Source: Microlunatus kandeliicorticis (GTDB taxonomy: Bacteria > Actinomycetota > Actinomycetes > Propionibacteriales > Propionibacteriaceae). Taken from it: DNA of 64,000 nucleotides. Made by a program: the position numbers and the translations under genes. The stretch spans positions 372,001-436,000 of the forward strand of contig NZ_JACGWT010000005.1 of NCBI RefSeq assembly GCF_014137855.1, written 5' to 3'. Below the pieces are notes generated by a model. That model had not been told where the DNA came from, did not search any database, and worked only from the letters and a program-made list of their open reading frames with translations. Positions 50,813-60,083 of the stretch are shown piece by piece (the first letter of the stretch is position 1; every line of letters starts with the position of its first letter).

Positions 50813-52270
50813 TCAGGGGTGGTGCTCCTCGATCTCGGTCTCGGGGTCGTAGCGGGCCACCTCGGCCAGCGGCAGGGTGATCGCGAACCGGCACCAGCCC
50901 TGCTCGGTCTCGCCGGTCTCGATCCGGCCGTGGTGCGCGTCGACGATCGCCGCGCTGATGGCCAGACCGAGCCCGCTGCCGCCGCTGTCGCGGTCGCGGG
51001 CGTCGTCCAGCCGGACGAACCGCTGGAAGATCCGGCCCCGCTCGGCCGGCGCGATCGGCGGGCCGTCGTTGTCGATGGTGATCACCGCCTGCACCTGGTC
51101 GGTGCGGACCGCGACCGCGATCGTCGAGACCGCGTGCCGGACCGCGTTGTCGGCGACGTTCCGGATCACCTGGCCGAGCCGGTCCGGGTCGCCGGTGACC
51201 CGCGCGGGCACCAGGTCGGACCGCACGGTCAGCCCGGACGCCTTGCGCAACCGACGGACCTCGATGTCGAGCAGGTCGTCGAGGTCGACCTCGACCTGGC
51301 GCAGCGCCAGCCCCTGCGCGTCGACCTTGGCCAGCACCAGCAGGTCCTCCACCAGCGCCCGCATCCGGCGGCTCTCGTCGAGCACGATGTCCTGCATCTC
51401 CACCCAGGTGCGCCCGGTCGGGTCGGCCGCGGCCACCTCACCGGTGATCACGAGGGTGGAGATCGGGCTTCGGAGCTCGTGGCTGGCGTCCGAGACGAAC
51501 GCCCGCTGCGCCCGGTCGGAGGCCTCGATCCGGTCGAGCATCGTGTTCATGGTGGCGGCCAGCAGCTCGATCTCGTCCCGCGACGGCGGCACCGGCACCC
51601 GCTCGTTCAGCCGGGCGCCGTCGATCCGGGCCACCTGTTTGCGGATCCGGTCGACCGCCCCGAGCGAGCGGCCCACCAGCACCCAGACGGCGACCGCGAC
51701 CACCACCAGCAGCAGCGGTGCCCCGCCCACCAGCAGCAGCCCGACGGTGCGGATGGTGTCGGACTGGATCTGGATCGAGCCGGCCACCTGCACGACGTAC
51801 GGCTGCCGGTCGCGCTCGAACCCGTAGGCGACCACCAGGTAGTCGTCCTCGTCGCCGATCTGCGCGATCCCGGTGAGCCCGAGGTCGCGGTACTGGCCGG
51901 TGCTCGGGTGCAGCCCGGGCGCCAGCGCCGCGGCCAGCCGCTGGTCGCTGGTGGCCACCACCGCACCCTGGCCGTCGAGGATCTGCACCTCCTGGCCGCG
52001 GATCCGGTCGCGCTGCAGCTCGCTGCCCACCGCCCGCAGCCCCTGCTCGCTGGCCAGGATGGCCACGTCCCGGGCCCGGGCCTCGAGCGCGCCGCGGGTG
52101 GTGTTGGTGAGCGCCGACTGGAGCGCGAAGAGCAGCAGTCCGCCGCCGGCGAGCAACGCCAGACCCACCACCACCACTGCACTGAGCACCGACTGCTGCC
52201 GGACGCCGAGCACCACCCGGGTCGGCCGTTCCGTCCGGTCCGGCGTGGAGGTGGTGGCGGCCTGCGACAT
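50813..52270 (-). CDS. Sensor histidine kinase (HAMP type)
   Basis: A 485-residue membrane kinase. Two membrane segments (about 30-52 and 185-205) enclose an extracytoplasmic sensor of about 130 residues. A HAMP linker, the phospho-acceptor His in SDASHELRSPIS (about 264), and the ATPase boxes NVADNAVRHA, IDNDGPPI and GSGLGLAIS follow. The ATG at 52270 (MSQAATTST) is chosen over the frame to 52348. It is the likely partner of the response regulator that converges on it. Confidence 0.9.
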   Translation of the reverse strand: MSQAATTSTPDRTERPTRVVLGVRQQSVLSAVVVVGLALLAGGGLLLFALQSALTNTTRGALEARARDVAILASEQGLRAVGSELQRDRIRGQEVQILDGQGAVVATSDQRLAAALAPGLHPSTGQYRDLGLTGIAQIGDEDDYLVVAYGFERDRQPYVVQVAGSIQIQSDTIRTVGLLLVGGAPLLLVVVAVAVWVLVGRSLGAVDRIRKQVARIDGARLNERVPVPPSRDEIELLAATMNTMLDRIEASDRAQRAFVSDASHELRSPISTLVITGEVAAADPTGRTWVEMQDIVLDESRRMRALVEDLLVLAKVDAQGLALRQVEVDLDDLLDIEVRRLRKASGLTVRSDLVPARVTGDPDRLGQVIRNVADNAVRHAVSTIAVAVRTDQVQAVITIDNDGPPIAPAERGRIFQRFVRLDDARDRDSGGSGLGLAISAAIVDAHHGRIETGETEQGWCRFAITLPLAEVARYDPETEIEEHHP

Positions 52271-52379
52271 GGCGCCAGTCTCCCCCACCACGCCCTCGGA
52301 TCGCTGTGACGCCGCGGCCCGGGCGGGCCCGCGGGCGAACGACGGCACGCAGCGCTGAGCCGAGCTGACGTCGGGCCCT

Positions 52380-52482
52380 GCCCTTCGACAGGCTCAGGGC
52401 GCGGTGGTGGGCGCTCAGGGCACGGTGGTGGGCGCTCAGGGCGCGTCCTCCCGACCACGGTGCCCTGAGCCTGTCGAAGGGC
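52380..52482. repeat. Cluster C of extragenic hairpin repeats, inverted pair
   Basis: A hairpin element (52380-52400) and its exact 21-base inverse (52462-52482) flank 61 bases containing two partial copies (GCTCAGGGCACGGTGGTGGG type). The whole lies between the end of trmD and the start of the histidine kinase gene and could fold into one long stem. Confidence 0.85.
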
Positions 52483-52494
52483 GTGCGAGGCGAT

Positions 52495-53670
52495 TCAGCC
52501 CAGGGGCTTGCCGAGCACCACGACCGCGACGCCGCTGGCGGGGTCGACCTCGCGGCGGAGCTCGGTGTAGCCGTGCCGGGCGTAGAAGGCGAGGTTGTGG
52601 GTGCTGGCGGCTCCGGTGACCAGCTCGACGCGGGTGCAGCCGACGGCCCGCGCCTCGATCGCGGCCAGCAGCCGCGAGCCGAGTCCCTCGCCCTGGCGGT
52701 CCGGCACCACCATCAGCCGGCCGACCCGCCAGGTGTCGCCGTCGGCGCGGCCGCGGACGGAGCCGATCAGCCGGCCCGCCTGCCGGGCCGTCAGCACCAG
52801 CTGGTGCGGCAGCTCGGCGGCGACCTCGGCGAGCTCCTCGACCAGCGGCGGGATGGTCCAGCCCTGCAGCCGGCCCTCGGCGAGGTAGGCGGCCCGTTGC
52901 AGCGTGAACAGCTCGCCGGCGTCGCCGGGTCCGGCCTCGGCCACCACCACCGGCTGCTCGGCCGGCGGCAACAGGTCCGGACGCCGCTCGCGGGTCCGGG
53001 CCCGGGCCTGCTCCTGGCGCCAGGCGGCGATCCGGGCATGGTGTCCGCGGAACAGCTCGGCGGGCACGTCGAGCCCACGCCACGACGGCGGCTTGGTGTA
53101 GACGGGGTACTCGAGCAGCCGGTCGTGGCCGGGCGCGTGCGACTCCTCGGTCAGCGACTCGGGGTTGCCGATCACCCCGGGAACCAGCCGGACCACGGCC
53201 TCGATCACGGCGAGCGCGGCCACCTCGCCGCCGTTGAGCACGTAGTCGCCGACGCTGACCTCGTCGGTCCGCACCCGGGTCCGGGCGTGCTCGGCGATCC
53301 GGGCGTCGAAGCCTTCGTAGCGTCCGCAGCCGAACAGCAGCCGGCGCTCATCGGCCAGCTCGGCGGCCAGCGCCTGGTCGAACGGCCGTCCGGACGGAGT
53401 CAGCAGGATCAGCCGCGGCCCGTCGGCGTCTGGTGCAGTGTCGGGCCCGAGCAGCTCGTCGAGCGCCTCGCCCCAGGGTTCGGGCCGGAGCACCATCCCC
53501 GCCCCGCCGCCGTAGGGGGTGTCGTCGACGGTCCGGTGCCGGTCGTGGGTCCAGGTGCGCAGGTCGTGCACCCCGAGCTCGACCAGTCCGGTCTCGATCG
53601 CGCGGCCGACCAGCGACAGCCGCAACGGGCTCAGGTAGTCAGGGAAGAGGGTGAGGACGTCGATCCGCAC
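52495..53670 (-). CDS. trmD: tRNA (guanine-37-N1)-methyltransferase TrmD fused to a GNAT acetyltransferase
   Basis: A 391-residue fusion. Residues 1 to about 240 are TrmD, with [17 protein letters not shown] (about 49-65), the knot segments [15 protein letters not shown] and [14 protein letters not shown], and the C-terminal helix region [16 protein letters not shown]. Residues from about 247 form a GNAT domain: acetyl-CoA loop [17 protein letters not shown] and [11 protein letters not shown]. TrmD normally ends near 230-270 residues. The first part methylates G37 of tRNA to keep the reading frame. The substrate of the second part is unknown. Confidence 0.93.
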   Translation of the reverse strand: MRIDVLTLFPDYLSPLRLSLVGRAIETGLVELGVHDLRTWTHDRHRTVDDTPYGGGAGMVLRPEPWGEALDELLGPDTAPDADGPRLILLTPSGRPFDQALAAELADERRLLFGCGRYEGFDARIAEHARTRVRTDEVSVGDYVLNGGEVAALAVIEAVVRLVPGVIGNPESLTEESHAPGHDRLLEYPVYTKPPSWRGLDVPAELFRGHHARIAAWRQEQARARTRERRPDLLPPAEQPVVVAEAGPGDAGELFTLQRAAYLAEGRLQGWTIPPLVEELAEVAAELPHQLVLTARQAGRLIGSVRGRADGDTWRVGRLMVVPDRQGEGLGSRLLAAIEARAVGCTRVELVTGAASTHNLAFYARHGYTELRREVDPASGVAVVVLGKPLG

Positions 53671-53674
53671 GCGG

Positions 53675-54193
53675 TCACTCCGCCGCGGGCCCGTCGGCGT
53701 CGCCGAGCAGCCCGGGGACGTCGGCGAGCGTGATGGTGCCGGCGGCCAGGTCGACCCCGGGCACCAGCGCGGTGACGAACGGCACCAGCGCGAGCCCGTG
53801 CGGGGTGTCGACCTCGAGCAGGTCCTGCTCGGGCAGGTGCAGCACCGACCGGAGCGTTCCCGCGGGAACGCCGTCGGCGGTCCGCACGCTGAGCCCGATC
53901 AGCTGCCGGTCGTAGTACTCCGTCTCGTCCTCGGGACGCTCGTCGGCCGGGACGTCGGTGACCAGCACGGTGCCCCGCAACGCCTCGGCGGCGGTGCGGT
54001 CGGCGACGCCCTCGAAGGCCACCAGCAGCCGACCACTGTGCCACCGGGACGCGGAGACGACGAAACGCCGGTTCCCCGTCTCTGCGCGCAACTGCGCGCC
54101 GGCGGCGAACCGGCGATCGGGTTCGTCGGTGCGGGGCACCACGGCGAGCTCGCCGCGGACCCCGTGCGCCCGGCCGACCACCCCGACCGTCAC
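53675..54193 (-). CDS. rimM: 16S rRNA processing protein RimM
   Basis: A 172-residue 30S maturation factor that binds uS19. The N-terminal barrel opens [16 protein letters not shown], and the C-terminal PRC-barrel contains [12 protein letters not shown] and [14 protein letters not shown]. It starts with GTG and lies 4 bases from trmD. Few residues precede the conserved motif, so the true N-terminus could only be earlier if a non-standard start were used, for which I see no sign. Confidence 0.94.
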   Translation of the reverse strand: MTVGVVGRAHGVRGELAVVPRTDEPDRRFAAGAQLRAETGNRRFVVSASRWHSGRLLVAFEGVADRTAAEALRGTVLVTDVPADERPEDETEYYDRQLIGLSVRTADGVPAGTLRSVLHLPEQDLLEVDTPHGLALVPFVTALVPGVDLAAGTITLADVPGLLGDADGPAAE

Positions 54194-54225
54194 CTCGACG
54201 GTGCCGGTGCGGGTGTCGTCAGCGC

Positions 54226-54513
54226 TCAGCGTCGGCCGTTCCGCGAACGGCCGTACCCGCGTCCGTCGCGCTGCGGCCGTCGGTCCACGTCGACGAAGTC
54301 GACCCGGACCTCCTCACGACCGGCCAGCGCACCGATCACGGTGCGCAGCGCGGAGGCCGTCCGACCGTTGCGGCCGATCACCTTGCCGATGTCCTCGGGG
54401 TGCACCCGCACCTCGAGCAGCCGGCCGCGGCGCAGGTCCTTGTCCCGCACCCGGACGTCGTCGGGGTTGGTGACGATGCCACGGACCAGGTGTTCGAGCG
54501 CGTCGGACAGCAT
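54226..54513 (-). CDS. khpA: KH-domain RNA-binding protein KhpA (YlqC)
   Basis: A 95-residue single KH-domain protein. VRVHPEDIGKVIGRNGRTA holds the RNA-binding GxxG loop (about residues 48-51). The C-terminal 20 residues are Arg/Gly-rich, probably adding RNA affinity. It is always found between rpsP and rimM in Gram-positives and acts as an RNA chaperone linked to cell-wall growth in firmicutes. Its ATG overlaps the rpsP stop by one base. Confidence 0.93.
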   Translation of the reverse strand: MLSDALEHLVRGIVTNPDDVRVRDKDLRRGRLLEVRVHPEDIGKVIGRNGRTASALRTVIGALAGREEVRVDFVDVDRRPQRDGRGYGRSRNGRR

Positions 54514-54947
54514 CAGGACTCGGTCGAGCTGTCGGTCGCCTCGGCGTCGGTCGCGGCCGGAGCCTCGGCGGACTTGGCGGTGCGACCCCCACGGGTCCGC
54601 GGCTCGTCACCCTTGGCGGCGAGCGCGGCGTTGAAGGCGTCGGTCTTGTTCGGGCGCTCCGGCTGCGGGTCGATGCCCGACGGCGAGGTGTCGCCGGAGA
54701 ACTTCTGCCAGTCGCCGGACCGCTTGAACAGCGCCACGACGGCCTCGGTCGGCTGGGCCCCGACCGACAGCCAGTACTGCGCCCGCTCCGAGTCGACCTC
54801 GATCAGCGACGGGTCGTTCTTCGGGTGGTACTTGCCGATCTCCTCGATCGCCCGACCGTCACGCTTGGTGCGCGAGTCGGCGACGACGATGCGGTAGTGC
54901 GGCGACCGGATCTTGCCCAGCCGCTTCAGTCTGATCTTGACAGCCAC
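54513..54947 (-). CDS. rpsP: 30S ribosomal protein bS16 with long C-terminal extension
   Basis: A 144-residue ribosomal protein. The bS16 core is residues 1 to about 85 ([13 protein letters not shown], then [16 protein letters not shown] and IEEIGKYHP). The remaining 60 residues are Ala/Thr/Glu-rich and acidic at the end, an extension common in actinobacteria. It opens the rpsP-khpA-rimM-trmD operon. A hairpin at 55070-55098 lies in its leader. Confidence 0.96.
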   Translation of the reverse strand: MAVKIRLKRLGKIRSPHYRIVVADSRTKRDGRAIEEIGKYHPKNDPSLIEVDSERAQYWLSVGAQPTEAVVALFKRSGDWQKFSGDTSPSGIDPQPERPNKTDAFNAALAAKGDEPRTRGGRTAKSAEAPAATDAEATDSSTES

Positions 54948-55069
54948 GTGGGTGGAAACTCCTGTTGGGAAACGACCGGGAACGGCCCCGGTCGAGTGCG
55001 GGTCGAGACGCTTGACCCGAGGTGGGGACCCAGCAGCGTCTCGGAGGACTCCGGGTCTCGCGGCGATGA

Positions 55070-55098
55070 GAGGGCGCCGCTCGACACAAAGCGCCCTC
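55070..55098. promoter_or_regulatory. Hairpin in the rpsP upstream region
   Basis: GAGGGCGC (55070-55077) pairs with GCGCCCTC (55091-55098) around 13 bases. It lies 123 bases before the rpsP start in a 257-base gap shared with the divergent dienelactone hydrolase gene. It may be a leader structure, but no known element is recognised. Confidence 0.35.
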
Positions 55099-55204
55099 CA
55101 TTCTGCCAGACCGGCAGCACCGGACGCGAACCGAGCCGACGCGACCTGACCGTCCGCCGAGAACGCGGGCGCTGCGACCCGGTCGCACGTCCTACCGTAA
55201 GCGC

Positions 55205-55942
55205 ATGCAGACCCGACGGACCGAGCTCGCCATCGACCTGCCGGCCACCGCCGGCGGCGAGGCCGACCACGCCCGGGCCGTGCTGGTGCGGCCCGACGAC
55301 GACCGCCGCCACCCCGGGGTGGTGATGCTGCACGAGATCTTCGGACTGGACGAGCAGGTGCTCCGTCAGGCCGACCGGCTGGCCGCCCGGGGCTATCTCG
55401 TCTTGGTGCCCGACCTGATCGGCGAGGGCAACCGGCTGGGCTGCATGATCCGGGTGTTCCGGTCGATCGCCGCCGACCAGGGACGGCCGTTCGACGTGAT
55501 CGAGGCCTGCCGGCAGGTGCTGCTCACCCACCCCGACTGCACCGGACGGATCGGGGTGATCGGCTTCTGCTTCGGCGGCGGGTTCGCGCTGCTGACCGCG
55601 CGCCGCGGTTTCCAGGCCAGCGCGGTCAACTACGGCCGGCTGCCCGACGACCTCGACGCCGCGCTGGTCGGCAGCTGCCCGATCGTGGCCAGCTACGGGC
55701 TCGCCGACAAGAGCCTGCCCGGGGCCGCCCGCCGGCTCGGCGAGGCGCTCAAGGAGGCCGAGATCCCGCACGACGTCAAGGAGTACCCGGGCGCCGGGCA
55801 CGCCTTCCTCAACGACGAGATGTCCGGCCCGAAGATGCTCCGCCCGGTGTTCCGCGCCACCGGTGTCGGTCCGGACCCGGAGGCTGCCAAGGACGCCTGG
55901 GCCCGGATCGAGCGCTTCTTCGAGCGCTACCTCGGCGACTGA
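55205..55942 (+). CDS. Dienelactone hydrolase-family protein (second)
   Basis: A 245-residue alpha/beta hydrolase with Cys122 in IGFCFGGG, Asp168 in YGLADKS and His199 in GAGHAF, and [12 protein letters not shown] early. It is related to, but clearly different from, the protein at 19095-19820. The longer C-terminal region contains [17 protein letters not shown]. The substrate is unknown. It is divergent from rpsP and is followed by hairpin repeats. Confidence 0.85.
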   Translation: MQTRRTELAIDLPATAGGEADHARAVLVRPDDDRRHPGVVMLHEIFGLDEQVLRQADRLAARGYLVLVPDLIGEGNRLGCMIRVFRSIAADQGRPFDVIEACRQVLLTHPDCTGRIGVIGFCFGGGFALLTARRGFQASAVNYGRLPDDLDAALVGSCPIVASYGLADKSLPGAARRLGEALKEAEIPHDVKEYPGAGHAFLNDEMSGPKMLRPVFRATGVGPDPEAAKDAWARIERFFERYLGD

Positions 55943-56037
55943 CGCGCTTCGACAGGCTCAGCGCGCGGTTCTCTCGACCCACCCACGGTGCCCTGAGCCT
56001 GTCGAAGGGCGGGAGGGCGCTTCGACAGGCTCAGCGC
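55943..56037. repeat. Cluster D of extragenic hairpin repeats
   Basis: Three elements: 55943-55965 and 56017-56037 with GCGCT/AGCGC stems, and 55990-56010 inverted with GCCCT/AGGGC. The first begins one base after the stop codon of the dienelactone hydrolase gene. Confidence 0.85.
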
Positions 56038-56103
56038 GCGGGGTCCGTGCCGCCCCGTCGGCGAGCGTCCTCTGAGCCGCGCCGGGTCGTTCTGCACGAC
56101 GCA

Positions 56104-56136
56104 GGATCGCGGGACACGCTTTTGGTCCCGCGATCC
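56104..56136. terminator. Terminator hairpin between converging genes
   Basis: GGATCGCGGGAC (56104-56115) pairs with GTCCCGCGATCC (56125-56136), 12 bp around a 9-base loop containing TTTT. It sits before the end of the ABC permease gene and probably serves that gene. Confidence 0.7.
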
Positions 56137-56185
56137 CAGGAGGAAGAACGAGCCGTCACAGCGCGGCGTGCGCGAGCCGGCCCGC

Positions 56186-57082
56186 TCAGGACGTGACGTC
56201 CTTGCGAAGGAAGTGCCACCACGAGAGGGCCAGCAGGACGACGGTGTAGCCGACCGACCAGAGCGCGCCGGTGATCATCTGCGAGGGGTCGACGGTCGGG
56301 TTCAGGGCATCGGCCCAGGCGTAGGCGTAGTGGCCGGGGAGCGCGTCACGGAGCGAGCCGAGCGCGGTGATCGAGTCGAGGATGGCGCAGACGATCATGA
56401 TCAGCACCGCCCCGCCGACCGCGGCCAGCGGCGCGTCGGTCCGGGTGCCGATGGCGAAGGCGATCGCCCCGACCACCGCGAGATCGACGATCAGGTAGGC
56501 CACGATCACCAGCAGCCGCAGCCCGAAGGTGGTCACCGGCAGCTGGTCACCGGTCGGGCCGACGTAGGGGCCGAAGCCGTAGGCCAGCCCGCCGATCACG
56601 AACGTCCAGGCCGGCAGCACGACCAGCGCGACCACCGAGCTCAGCGCCGCGACCAGCAGCTTCTGCCGCAGCAGCCGCTCGCGCCGCACCGGGGCGGCGA
56701 GCAGATAGCGCAGGCTCGACCAGCTGGCCTCCGCGGGCACCGTGTCGCCGGCGAACAGCGCGACGATCACGATCACCAGGAAGCTGGTCGAGGCGAACAG
56801 CGCGAAGACGGTGAGGTTGGCCCCGCTCTCCTGGGCCAGGTCGACGAAGCCCGGGGTGGCCGACGGCGTTCCGTCCCGGCCGAGCCAGAAGGCCAGCAGC
56901 AGCACCAGCGGCAGCACCGCGATGATCGCGAAGACGCCGATGGTCCGGCGGCGGCGGAGCTGGCGGAGGATCTCGGCGCGGAGCGGCAGCGAGCCGCGGA
57001 CCGACGCCGTTGCCCGGTCCGGCCGGTCACCGGCCGACCCCTCGGCGGGCGGCACGGCGGGCGGCACGGTGGTGGCGGTCAT
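56186..57082 (-). CDS. ABC transporter permease (ABC-2 type)
   Basis: A 298-residue protein with six hydrophobic segments after a cytoplasmic N-terminus of about 45 residues. The TVPAEASWSSLRYLLAAPVRRERLL stretch after helix 2 is the coupling-helix pattern of ABC-2/NatB-like permeases (shown here as SSLRYLLAAPVRRERLL). It overlaps the stop of the fused hydrolase-ATPase gene by 4 bases (ATGA), so the two form one exporter. The substrate is unknown. Confidence 0.88.
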   Translation of the reverse strand: MTATTVPPAVPPAEGSAGDRPDRATASVRGSLPLRAEILRQLRRRRTIGVFAIIAVLPLVLLLAFWLGRDGTPSATPGFVDLAQESGANLTVFALFASTSFLVIVIVALFAGDTVPAEASWSSLRYLLAAPVRRERLLRQKLLVAALSSVVALVVLPAWTFVIGGLAYGFGPYVGPTGDQLPVTTFGLRLLVIVAYLIVDLAVVGAIAFAIGTRTDAPLAAVGGAVLIMIVCAILDSITALGSLRDALPGHYAYAWADALNPTVDPSQMITGALWSVGYTVVLLALSWWHFLRKDVTS

Positions 57083-59961
57083 CGCGCGGCTCCCGGTGAC
57101 ATCAGCCCCATGAACACGTCCTCCAGCGGCTGGCGGCCGTCGACGAAGTCGACCCCGATCCCCGCCTCGACGAGCGCGGCGACCAGCACCGACCGGTCCT
57201 CCGCGGCGACGACCCGGATCCGGTCGTCGGCCTCGGGCTCGGCGGTCCAGCCGCGCGCGGCGAGCAGCGCGAGAGCCCGGTCGCGCTCCCCCGGCCCCAC
57301 CCCGATGAGCGCGACGTGGTCCCCGGCGGTCAGGTCGTCCATCGACCCGGTGAGCACCACCCGGCCGCGGTTCATCACCACCACGTCGCTGCAGGTCTGC
57401 TGCACCTCGGCCAGCAGGTGGCTGGACACCACGACGGTGCGGCCGGTGGCCGCGTAGTCGCGGAGCACCTGACGCATCGCCCGGATCTGTGGCGGGTCGA
57501 GCCCGTTGGTCGGTTCGTCGAGCAGCAGCAGGTCGGGCAGGCCGAGCATCGCCTGCGCGATCCCCAGCCGCTGCCGCATGCCCTGGCTGTAGCCGCGGAC
57601 CCGGCGGTCCAGGGCGGCCACGAGGCCGGCGATCTCGAGCGCCTCCTCGAGGTGCGCCTCGGCCTCCGGCCGGCCGGTGGCCGCCCAGTAGCCGGCCAGG
57701 TTCTGACGTCCGGTCAGGTGGGGCAGGAAGCCGGGACCCTCGATGAACGCGCCCACCTCGCCGAGCACGTCGGCGCCGGCGTGCACCGGGCGTCCGTTGA
57801 CCCAGATCGCCCCGCCGTCGGGCCGGATCAGCCCGACCAGCATCCGCAGCACCGTGGTCTTGCCCGCACCGTTGGGGCCCAGCAACCCGACCACCTGCCC
57901 GGCCTCGGCGCGCAGGCTCACCCCGTCGACCGCGCGGACGGCGTCGGTGCTGCCGCCGGAGACCCGTCCCCAGAGCCGGGACGGCCCGCGGCGCGGGTTG
58001 TAGGTCTTGACCAGCCCGTCGACCACCAGCGGGACGTCCGCGAGCTCGGCCACCGGGTGCACGGCCCGGCGCCGCAGCCAGAGCAGCACGAGCCCGACCG
58101 CGGCGGCGAGCACCAGCGCGGCCACCACCACGACCAGGGCGATCGGGACGTCCAGCGGCGTCGGGGCGGCGACCCCGCCGACCTGCGGCAGCAGCACCCC
58201 GCCACCGGTCAGGCCGACCGTCGCGGTGGCGCCGGTCCGGGAGCCCGCGTACGCCTGGTCGGTGGTCGAGACGACCAGCTGGACCCGGTGCCCGATCGGC
58301 ACCTGGTGGACGACGGCGGGCAGCGCGACCTCGACCGTGGTGGGCCGACCGGGGGTGAGGCCGGTCAATCGGAGCGGCGCGACGGCCAGCCCGGGCAGCA
58401 CCGCGGTCGCGGGCCGGCCGTTGCGGTCGGGCCCGAGGTCCCAGGCGCTGACGAAGAGGGTGAGGTCGGAGCTGCTGCTGGTGACCTGGAGCCGGGCGCG
58501 GCCCGCGCCGACCATCCGCAGCGGGCTGGTGAGCGCCGCGCTGGTGAAGGTGGCCGACTGTCCGGGCAGGACGCCGAGCTGGTAGCCGCCGAGGCTGGCC
58601 ACCGCGGCCAGCGCCTGACCGGTGCCGGGCAGGTTGGTCAGGGCGGCGGGGCTGCCGCCCGGCGGGGCGAGCACCGGCTGGCTGCCGCCGGTCAGGGCCA
58701 GGGTGCGGGTCGGGACCGGGTCACCGCTCAGCCCGGGATAGCGGTCGAGCGAGACCTTCTCGGGCGGGCGGCCACCGTCGCCGTCCCGGCCGACCAGGGA
58801 GTCCTGGGCGATCGTGTAGCGGAAGCCCTGGTCCGGCTCGCCCCCGGTGCCGGGCTGGTCCTTGAGGTAGCGGTCGAACCAACCGGTGACCTCGTCGAGC
58901 ACGCCGTCGAGGTCGATCCCGGCGTCGTGCCCGCCGGTCGTCCAGACCATCCGCTTGAGCGTGCTCGCCGGCAGCTCGCGGAAGGTGGCGTCGGCCTGGT
59001 CGAGCCCGAAGAGGGTGTCGTCCTCGCCCTGGATCAGCAGGGTCGGGGCGCGGACGCCGGACAGCCGTCCGGTCGGCCCGGAGGCCCGCAGCAGCGCGAG
59101 CAGCGCGGCGTCCGGACGCCCGCTGGCGGCCGCCTTCTGGTAGTCGGCGCAGAGCGCCGGGGCGAACCGGCCGCACGAGGACGTCGCCGCCGACCCACCG
59201 CCGTCGCCGGCGGTCGAGCCGCCGCTCGAGCCCGTCCGGCTGCCGGCACCGAGACCGCTGAGGAAGAGCAGCGAGGTCCAGCGCTGCTTGAACACCCCGG
59301 GGCTGTCGTCGGGCGGGACGTCGGCGGCGGTGCTCGGTGCGGTGCCCGCGTCCGCGGACAGCGCGTTCTGCGGGAACAGCGCCTGGGCCAGGTCGTTCCA
59401 GGTGTAGGCCGGGACCACGGCGTCCACCCGCGGGTCGAGCTCGGCCGCGAGCAGGGCCGCGCCGCCGCCGTAGGAGGCGCCGGCGACCCCGACCACCGGG
59501 TTGCCGCCGCGCTTCTCGACCTCCGGCCGCCCGGCGGCGAAGTCGATGATCCTGACCACGTCGCGGCCCTCGTAGTCGGGGCTGTCGAGGTGGATCAGCC
59601 CGCCGGAGGCACCGAAGCCGCGGGCCGTGTAGGCGATCACCGTGTAGCCGGCCCGGGCCAGCGTCCGGCCGAGCGGGATCGAGTCGGCCTTGGTGCCGCC
59701 GAACCCGTGGGCGAGCACGATCGCCGGCCGCGGCACCGACGGGTCGGTGGTCAGCAGCGCGACGTCGAGACGGACCGGTCGGCCGTCGGGTTCCGGCGTG
59801 CCGGGGACGAACAGGTCGGTCTCGACCACCGGCGCCTCGTCGGCCGCAGCCCGGGTCGCGGTGCCCGGCAGCACGCCGAGCAGCGGCAGCAGGGCCAGCG
59901 CCAGACCGGTGACCAGCAGGAGCACCCGGCGTACGGGCGGGACGCCGCGTCTCTCCTGCAT
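57079..59961 (-). CDS. Fusion of extracytoplasmic X-Pro-peptidase-like hydrolase, membrane helix and ABC ATPase
   Basis: A 960-residue protein. Residues 1-40 are a signal or anchor helix. A PepX/CocE-like alpha/beta hydrolase follows (about 55-390) with nucleophile GASYGGG (about 160), Asp in QGEDDTLFG and His in TGGHDAG. A beta-rich PepX C-terminal domain covers about 410-590. One membrane helix lies at about 605-628. A cytosolic ABC ATPase runs from about 645 to the end, with Walker A GPNGAGKT (about 693), signature YSQGMRQRLG and DEPTNGLD. So the hydrolase faces outward and the ATPase inward, and both belong to the transporter completed by the downstream permease. Confidence 0.92.
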   Translation of the reverse strand: MQERRGVPPVRRVLLLVTGLALALLPLLGVLPGTATRAAADEAPVVETDLFVPGTPEPDGRPVRLDVALLTTDPSVPRPAIVLAHGFGGTKADSIPLGRTLARAGYTVIAYTARGFGASGGLIHLDSPDYEGRDVVRIIDFAAGRPEVEKRGGNPVVGVAGASYGGGAALLAAELDPRVDAVVPAYTWNDLAQALFPQNALSADAGTAPSTAADVPPDDSPGVFKQRWTSLLFLSGLGAGSRTGSSGGSTAGDGGGSAATSSCGRFAPALCADYQKAAASGRPDAALLALLRASGPTGRLSGVRAPTLLIQGEDDTLFGLDQADATFRELPASTLKRMVWTTGGHDAGIDLDGVLDEVTGWFDRYLKDQPGTGGEPDQGFRYTIAQDSLVGRDGDGGRPPEKVSLDRYPGLSGDPVPTRTLALTGGSQPVLAPPGGSPAALTNLPGTGQALAAVASLGGYQLGVLPGQSATFTSAALTSPLRMVGAGRARLQVTSSSSDLTLFVSAWDLGPDRNGRPATAVLPGLAVAPLRLTGLTPGRPTTVEVALPAVVHQVPIGHRVQLVVSTTDQAYAGSRTGATATVGLTGGGVLLPQVGGVAAPTPLDVPIALVVVVAALVLAAAVGLVLLWLRRRAVHPVAELADVPLVVDGLVKTYNPRRGPSRLWGRVSGGSTDAVRAVDGVSLRAEAGQVVGLLGPNGAGKTTVLRMLVGLIRPDGGAIWVNGRPVHAGADVLGEVGAFIEGPGFLPHLTGRQNLAGYWAATGRPEAEAHLEEALEIAGLVAALDRRVRGYSQGMRQRLGIAQAMLGLPDLLLLDEPTNGLDPPQIRAMRQVLRDYAATGRTVVVSSHLLAEVQQTCSDVVVMNRGRVVLTGSMDDLTAGDHVALIGVGPGERDRALALLAARGWTAEPEADDRIRVVAAEDRSVLVAALVEAGIGVDFVDGRQPLEDVFMGLMSPGAAR

Positions 59962-60052
59962 GGCTCCATCCTGCGCGATGACCGAAACCGCGCCCCGCCC
60001 CGTCCGCAGCAGGACCGGTCGCGTCCGACGGGTGTCGACCTTCGGGTGGGGG

Positions 60053-60082
60053 TTGCCGTCGGTCCACCGACCTGGCTAGGTT
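60053..60082 (+). promoter_or_regulatory. Promoter of the six-hairpin glycosidase-like gene
   Basis: TTGCCG (60053-60058), an 18-base spacer and TAGGTT (60077-60082). The palindrome at 60084-60101 covers the predicted start of transcription. Confidence 0.5.
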
Positions 60083-60083
60083 G

